DNA from: CAIMMJ01 sp037131955
Lineage (GTDB): Bacteria; Bacteroidota; Bacteroidia; UBA4408
Direction: 5' to 3'
Assembly: GCA_037131955.1 (NCBI GenBank)
Contig: JBAXQC010000041.1
Location: forward strand, 1-26,216
Length of the DNA: 26,216 nt
In this document: positions 21,606-26,216 of the stretch, piece by piece
Numbering within the stretch: the first letter of the stretch is position 1
Layout: every line of letters begins with the position of its first letter
Made by a program: the position numbers and the translations under genes
The notes under the pieces: generated by a model
What the model saw: only the letters and a program-made list of their open reading frames with translations
Database searches by the model: none
What the model was told of the DNA's origin: nothing

Positions 21606-24011
21606 ATGAAAGGATGTTTCATTATAGGTCTTCTAATTACTTTACATATAACTTTATATAGTCAATCTCTTCAAACAATAGATTATAGTTCATTAAAACC
21701 AATAAGTGGAGTAAGAGTTTGCACTTCAAATAAATCTAATTGCTTTGTTACAAATGAAAATGGTAAATTAACTCTTGGTGAATTTAATGAGAGTGATAGC
21801 ATAAGTTTTTATCATGTTTCTTATTACCAAAAAAGGACACCTTATAAATACCTTATTGACAATAATTACAAGGTTTTCCTTCATGAAAAATCTTATTCGT
21901 TAGAAGAAATTGTATTTTCAGCTAATAAATTTGAGGAAAAAAGAAAAGACATTGCTCAAAATATTCAGGTGATTTCATCTAAAGAAATTACAAACCTTAA
22001 TCAACAAAATACTGCAGATTTATTGCAAAGCACGGGAAATATTTTTGTTCAAAAAAGTCAGCTTGGTGGGGGAAGTCCAGTTATAAGAGGATTTGAAACA
22101 AATAAAGTTTTATTGGTGGTAGATGGAGTTCGCATGAATAATGCAATTTACAGAGGCGGACACTTGCAAAATATACTAACCATTGATAATACTGTTTTAG
22201 AAAAAATAGAACTAATTTTTGGCCCTGGATCTGTTATATATGGAAGCGATGCTTTGGGTGGCGTGATGCATTTTTTTACAAAAAATCCTAAACTTTCTTT
22301 AGATTCCACCCTATTTGTTTCTTGTAATTCTTTTATTAGGTATTCAACTGCCAACCAAGAAAAAACAGGGCATATTGATTTTAATTTTGGCAGAAAAAAT
22401 TTAGCTTCATTAACCAGCTTAACTTATTCTGATTTTGAAGATTTAAGGCAAGGTGCAAGCAGAAATCCATTTTATGGAAATTGGGGAAAAAGAGAATTTT
22501 ATGTGCAAAGAATTAATGGAAGAGACTCCGTAATTGCTAATCCAAATTCAACTATTCAAAAAACATCAGGCTATAAGCAATACGATATTTTGCAAAAATT
22601 TCTTTTCAAACAAAGCGAAAAAATTACTCATGTTGTAAACTTCCAATTTTCCAATTCATCCAATATTCCTTTTTATGCAAGGTTGCAACAAACAGTAGAT
22701 TCCAAGCCCAGATTTGCTGAATGGTATTATGGCCCACAGAAAAGAATTTTTAGCTCCTACACATTAAATGTGCTTTCCGCAACTAAAATGTTTAATAGCT
22801 TTAGAATAATTCTAGCCTACCAGAATATTGAAGAAAGCAGGAACGACAGAAGATTAAATAGTATTCTGCTAAATTCTAGAACAGAAAATTTAAACATAGC
22901 AACAGTAAATTTTGATTTGGAAAAAAGAATTTTAAAACACGAAATTAGATACGGCATTGAAGCAAGTTTCAATTCCGTAAAATCTAATGCAACAACCACA
23001 GATATTAGAGAAGGAACAACATTTAAATTAAATACGAGATATCCTGATGGGGGCTCCACATATCAATCAATTGCAGGATATGTGTCGCACAGTTTAGAAA
23101 TAAATAAAAAACTAATTTTAAACGATGGTGTTCGCTTAAGTAAAGTTAACTTGACTTCTAAATTCAACGACAAAACTTTTTTCCCTTTTCCTTTTGACAA
23201 TGTAAGTCAAAATAATTCTGCTTTAAATGGAAACATTGGTTTAGTATACATGCCTACTAATTCATGGAGAATTACCAGTTTAGTTTCAAGTGGCTTTAGA
23301 GCTCCAAATGTGGATGATTTAAGTAAAGTTTTTGAATCGGTAAGAGGCAATATAATTGTTCCAAATCCAAACTTAAAACCTGAATTTACTTACAATTTAG
23401 ATTTAGGAATTTCTAAATCAATAAATGACAATGCCACAATTGGAATAAATGGATTTTATACAATTTACAAAAATGTAATTACCACATCCAGTTCAAATTT
23501 TAATGGAAAAGATTCTATATTTTATGATGGACAATTAAGCAAAGTTACAAGCAATTTAAACGCCAATGAAGCATACATATATGGATTTAATTCATTTCTA
23601 TCGGCAGATATTTCTGAATTTGTTTCACTCTACTCCTGCTTTAATTATACGTTTGCAAGAATAAAAACAGATTCAATAAATTATCCCCTTGATCATATTC
23701 CGCCCACCTTTGGAAAAACATCATTGGTGTTAAAAAAGCAAAGATTTAGAGGTGAGTTTTATGCAATGTACAATGGATGGAAACGATTAAAAGATTACAA
23801 TCTAAAAGGAGAAGACAATTTTGCAGAAGCAACTGCATACGGAATGCCAGCTTGGTTTACATTAAATTTAAGAACAAATTTCAACATCCATAAAAACTTG
23901 ATGTTACAAATGAGTTTAGAAAATATTTTAGATAAAAATTATAGAACTTTTGCCTCTGGTATCAGTGCTCCCGGCAGAAATTTTTCCATTACAATCAGGA
24001 ACAACTTTTGA
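21606..24011 (+). CDS. TonB-dependent receptor, heme-receptor-like
   Basis: An 801-residue outer-membrane receptor. The signal peptide covers about residues 1-20 (ending LYSQ). A diverged carboxypeptidase-like domain spans ~24-100. The plug spans ~105-225, with VIRGFETNKVLLVVDGVRMNN, FGPGSVIYGSDALGGVMHF and the GGHLQNILTID segment typical of hemin/hemoglobin receptors. The barrel contains FRAP (564-567) and NPNL (587-590), the two boxes that mark heme receptors, in the right order and followed by KPE. The His usually found between the boxes is absent (568-586 has none), so heme ligation would need other residues. The C-terminus ends in Phe (ITIRNNF). It starts 3 nt after the DUF1569 gene. Heme or another metal-porphyrin is the best guess; a different substrate within the same receptor branch cannot be excluded. 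Confidence 0.87.
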   Translation: MKGCFIIGLLITLHITLYSQSLQTIDYSSLKPISGVRVCTSNKSNCFVTNENGKLTLGEFNESDSISFYHVSYYQKRTPYKYLIDNNYKVFLHEKSYSLEEIVFSANKFEEKRKDIAQNIQVISSKEITNLNQQNTADLLQSTGNIFVQKSQLGGGSPVIRGFETNKVLLVVDGVRMNNAIYRGGHLQNILTIDNTVLEKIELIFGPGSVIYGSDALGGVMHFFTKNPKLSLDSTLFVSCNSFIRYSTANQEKTGHIDFNFGRKNLASLTSLTYSDFEDLRQGASRNPFYGNWGKREFYVQRINGRDSVIANPNSTIQKTSGYKQYDILQKFLFKQSEKITHVVNFQFSNSSNIPFYARLQQTVDSKPRFAEWYYGPQKRIFSSYTLNVLSATKMFNSFRIILAYQNIEESRNDRRLNSILLNSRTENLNIATVNFDLEKRILKHEIRYGIEASFNSVKSNATTTDIREGTTFKLNTRYPDGGSTYQSIAGYVSHSLEINKKLILNDGVRLSKVNLTSKFNDKTFFPFPFDNVSQNNSALNGNIGLVYMPTNSWRITSLVSSGFRAPNVDDLSKVFESVRGNIIVPNPNLKPEFTYNLDLGISKSINDNATIGINGFYTIYKNVITTSSSNFNGKDSIFYDGQLSKVTSNLNANEAYIYGFNSFLSADISEFVSLYSCFNYTFARIKTDSINYPLDHIPPTFGKTSLVLKKQRFRGEFYAMYNGWKRLKDYNLKGEDNFAEATAYGMPAWFTLNLRTNFNIHKNLMLQMSLENILDKNYRTFASGISAPGRNFSITIRNNF

Positions 24012-24232
24012 ACCTAATAAAAAATGTATGAGAATCTCCATCTATAGAATTTGATAACTGCCATTTTTTACATTTTTTATCTTGTTTAAAATGTTTGTGA
24101 TTTGTGTTTTGAGGATCTAAATTATTATATTTCAAACAACCAAAAAATACTTCTTTAGTATAAAAAAACCAAATGATTTATTTACTATCAATCCATCTTT
24201 TATAAACCTAAATAAAGTAATACAAATTACAT
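24012..24232. other. Convergent intergenic region with weak terminator-like hairpins
   Basis: This 221-nt AT-rich gap separates the receptor stop and the pirin stop. Two weak hairpins are visible. ACATTTT (24070-24076) with AAAATGT (24088-24094), followed by T/G-rich sequence, may serve the plus-strand transcript. ATACT (24147-24151) with AGTAT (24157-24161), followed on the minus strand by six Ts, may serve the pirin transcript. Neither has GC-rich stems. No ORF of interest is seen. Confidence 0.35.
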
Positions 24233-24952
24233 TTATACATTCATAGGAACCTCCATTAATAATATCTCTGCCTCATCAGAATCCGATTTAATGGTTATCT
24301 TTTCAGTGTCCCATGTTCCTAGTCCATCTCTTGTGTTTAATGCAATTCCATCTATGGTAAAATCACCTGTTAAAACAAAAGCATATACCCCATTGCCTGG
24401 TTTTTTTATCTTGTACTCTACTTCTAAATCTTTATCAAACTTACCCATAAAAAACCAAGCATCTTGATGTATCCAAACACCCTCGTCATGAGCATTGGGG
24501 GACAAAATTTGTTGCAATTTATTGTGCCTGTCGTTTATATCTAATGAAATTTGATCGTAGCGTGGCGTAACGTTTTTTTTGTTAGGGAAAACCCAAATTT
24601 GAAGAAACTTCACCAACGAGTCTTTGCTTCTGTTGTATTCGCTATGAGTAATTCCCGAGCCAGCACTCATTACTTGTACATCGCCCTTCTTAATTACAGT
24701 AATGTTTCCCATGCTGTCTTTGTGCTCCAAATCTCCTTCTAATGGAATTGAAATAATTTCCATGTTATCGTGTGGATGAGTTCCAAATCCCATACCTGCT
24801 TCTACTCTATCGTCGTTTAAAACTCTCAGAACTCCAAAATGCATTCTTTGGGGATTGTAATAGTTTGCAAAACTAAAAGTGTGTTTGCTTTGGAGCCAAC
24901 CATGATTTGCATCGCCCCTTGTTTCTGCTTTATGAAGAATGGTATTTGCCAT
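24233..24952 (-). CDS. Pirin family protein (YhhW/YhaK-like bicupin)
   Basis: A 239-residue cytosolic bicupin. The N-terminal cupin has RGDANHGWLQSKHTFSF, then MGFGTHPHDNMEIISIPLEGDLEHKDSMGN, with the HPH metal ligands, and SAGSGITHSEYN supplying the third His and the Glu. These are the four pirin-family metal residues. The C-terminal cupin (GKFDKDLEVEYKI, VYAFVLTGDFTIDG) is less conserved, as in YhhW. Family members show quercetinase-like activity or unknown roles; the substrate is not evident here. ATG 24952 (MANTILHKAETRGD) is chosen because the family begins here; a further 23 codons reach back to a TTG and encode no conserved sequence. It is divergent from alanine dehydrogenase. Confidence 0.92.
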   Translation of the reverse strand: MANTILHKAETRGDANHGWLQSKHTFSFANYYNPQRMHFGVLRVLNDDRVEAGMGFGTHPHDNMEIISIPLEGDLEHKDSMGNITVIKKGDVQVMSAGSGITHSEYNRSKDSLVKFLQIWVFPNKKNVTPRYDQISLDINDRHNKLQQILSPNAHDEGVWIHQDAWFFMGKFDKDLEVEYKIKKPGNGVYAFVLTGDFTIDGIALNTRDGLGTWDTEKITIKSDSDEAEILLMEVPMNV

Positions 24953-24989
24953 AGCTATTAATTTTTTTGTGGATACATTGTTTAAAAAA

Positions 24990-25022
24990 TAAAAGTAGAA
25001 CAATAAATTTTTATCAAGCAAA
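24990..25022 (-). promoter_or_regulatory. Putative pirin gene promoter
   Basis: The minus strand reads TTTG (25022-25019), a 21-nt spacer, then TACTTTTA (24997-24990), which matches TAnnTTTG at all but the last base. It would give a leader of about 30 nt before the ATG at 24952 and supports rejecting the upstream TTG start, which would lie at or before this promoter. Confidence 0.45.
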
Positions 25023-25064
25023 AATTAAATTAATATTTAGTAATTTTAGGCTCAAATAAAATTC

Positions 25065-26216
25065 ATGAAAGAATCTTTTACTTCCGCCAAGTTTCAAGGT
25101 AACTTGATGCCTCAAGAAGAAATGTTAGAAGTAGCTCGTAAGAAAGGCAATTTATTTATTGGATTACCCAAAGAAACATCTTTTCAGGAAAATAGAATTT
25201 CGTTAGTGCCAGATGCTGTGGCAATGTTGGTGAGCAATGGCCATCAAATAGTAGTAGAAACTGGAGCAGGACAAGGGTCTAATTTCGACGACAAAGACTA
25301 TAGCGAAGCAGGAGCTCAAATTGCTTATTCGCCCGAAGAAGTTTACAAAGCCGATATTATTTTAAAGGTTGCACCACCTTCTGCCGAAGAAATTCAGTTG
25401 ATGCAACGCAAACAAACCTTAATTTCGGCCTTACAACTCAGCGTTCAAAAAACTAATTTTGTTTCTGAGCTAATGGATAAAAAAGTTACTGCTATTGCAT
25501 TTAACCACATAAAAGACGAAGATGGAATTTTTCCGGTGATTCGTGCCATGAGTGAAATTGCAGGCAATACAGCAATTTTAATTGCAGCAGAATATTTAAG
25601 CAACATCAACCAAGGGCAGGGAGCTATGTTTGGCGGCGTAACTGGAGTGCCACCCACCGAAGTAGTGATTATTGGCGCCGGAACAGTAGCAGAGTTTGCA
25701 ACACGTGCAGCGCTGGGATTAGGTGCTATGGTAAAAATATTTGATGACTCTCCCTATCGTTTGCGTCGTTTGCAAAGTGATTTAGGCATGAGAGTTTTTA
25801 CATCGGTACTTCAACCTAAAATATTAGCAAAACATTTAAAAACAGCCGACGTAGCAATTGGCGCCATAAGAGCCACAGACGGAAGAACACCCTGTGTGGT
25901 AAGCGAAGAAATGGTAAGCGAAATGAAATATGGTTCGGTAATAATAGACATTAGCATTGACCAAGGTGGTTGTTTTGAAACTTCTGTTGTTACCAACCAC
26001 ACCCGACCAGTTTTTAGAAAATATGGAGTAATACATTACTGTGTTCCAAATATCGCTTCAAGAGTATCTAGAACTGCATCTTATGCACTAAGTAATATTT
26101 TTGCACCTATCATATTAAACATTGGCGAAGAAGGTGGAATTGAAAACATGTTACGCCACCAAAAAGGTGTGAGACACGGAGTTTATATTTACAATGGAAT
26201 TTTAACTGATAAATTT
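25065..26216 (+). CDS. ald: Alanine dehydrogenase (3' end cut by window edge)
   Basis: The frame is open from ATG 25065 to the last base, giving 384 residues without a stop; the family is about 400 in Bacteroidota, so only some 15-30 residues are missing. The enzyme oxidatively deaminates L-alanine to pyruvate with NAD+ and is related to transhydrogenase alpha subunits. The N-terminal domain shows IGLPKETSFQENRISLVPDAV (Arg/Lys substrate region) and VETGAGQGSNFDDKDYSEAGA. The dinucleotide loop is IGAGTVAEFATRAALGLGA (GAGTVAEF from residue 204), followed by KIFDD. AIGAIRATDGRTPCVV, IDISIDQGGCFETS and HYCVPNIASRVSRTASYALSN are the conserved C-terminal segments. The N-terminal extension MKESFTSAKFQGNLMPQEEMLE is typical of Bacteroidota members. 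It is divergent from the pirin gene. Confidence 0.95.
   Translation, partial: MKESFTSAKFQGNLMPQEEMLEVARKKGNLFIGLPKETSFQENRISLVPDAVAMLVSNGHQIVVETGAGQGSNFDDKDYSEAGAQIAYSPEEVYKADIILKVAPPSAEEIQLMQRKQTLISALQLSVQKTNFVSELMDKKVTAIAFNHIKDEDGIFPVIRAMSEIAGNTAILIAAEYLSNINQGQGAMFGGVTGVPPTEVVIIGAGTVAEFATRAALGLGAMVKIFDDSPYRLRRLQSDLGMRVFTSVLQPKILAKHLKTADVAIGAIRATDGRTPCVVSEEMVSEMKYGSVIIDISIDQGGCFETSVVTNHTRPVFRKYGVIHYCVPNIASRVSRTASYALSNIFAPIILNIGEEGGIENMLRHQKGVRHGVYIYNGILTDKF

Noticed and set aside
24953..25021. N-terminal extension of the pirin protein to a TTG codon
   Set aside because: The conserved start is MANTILHKAETRG at 24952, and a plausible promoter overlaps the extension.
1..26216. CRISPR array, insertion sequence, prophage or toxin-antitoxin cassette
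   Set aside because: No spaced direct repeats, terminal inverted repeats, transposase or integrase motifs, or small paired ORFs were found; genes are chromosomal housekeeping and envelope types.

Overview
This 26.2 kb window reads as a chromosomal segment of an AT-rich member of the Bacteroidota. The evidence is SusC-era style TonB-dependent receptors with carboxypeptidase-like N-terminal domains, Bacteroidota-type protein families (GldI-like FKBP lipoprotein, Gln-Val-His dihydroorotase, FIPS-type epimerase, DUF1569), genes mostly lacking Shine-Dalgarno sequences, and several matches to the Bacteroidota -7 element TAnnTTTG just upstream of starts. I cannot fix the order; Chitinophagales, Sphingobacteriales or Flavobacteriales-like lineages are all possible. 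No tRNA, rRNA, transposase, CRISPR array or phage gene was seen, so the window looks like ordinary core and envelope genome, not a mobile island.

Layout. 1-493: the 3' end of a cell-surface Ig-like protein, closed by the strongest terminator of the window. 556-1638 (+): CorA Mg/Co transporter, converging on a minus-strand block. 6921-1646 (-): an RND/MMPL-type exporter, then (with its own likely promoter) rmlA, an NAD-dependent sugar-nucleotide epimerase and a trans-polyprenyl diphosphate synthase, probably one transcript. 7062-9419 (+): TonB-dependent receptor, divergent from the exporter. 9495-11004 (+): NrnA-like DHH phosphoesterase overlapping an FKBP-type lipoprotein. 11093-14314 (+): a large secreted M1 metallopeptidase that continues into an Omp85-like outer-membrane barrel. 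14436-17773 (+): a double-length D-Ala-D-Ala ligase homologue (two complete copies fused head to tail), coupled by a 1-nt overlap to a deoxynucleoside kinase. 17886-24011 (+): a tight run of five genes: unknown secreted protein, dihydroorotase, PurD, DUF1569 protein, and a heme-receptor-like TonB-dependent receptor. 24233-24952 (-): pirin-family protein; 25065-end (+): alanine dehydrogenase, cut by the window edge.

Themes. Nucleotide metabolism (salvage kinase, PyrC, PurD, NrnA) is interleaved with envelope functions (Ddl tandem, M1-barrel fusion, receptors, sugar nucleotide and isoprenoid synthesis). The items most worth a second look are the M1-peptidase/Omp85-like fusion, the tandem Ddl protein with asymmetric active sites, and a three-segment mutually exclusive hairpin in the leader at 17839-17887 that could hide the start codon of the five-gene run. 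I found no convincing wholly new multi-gene system.
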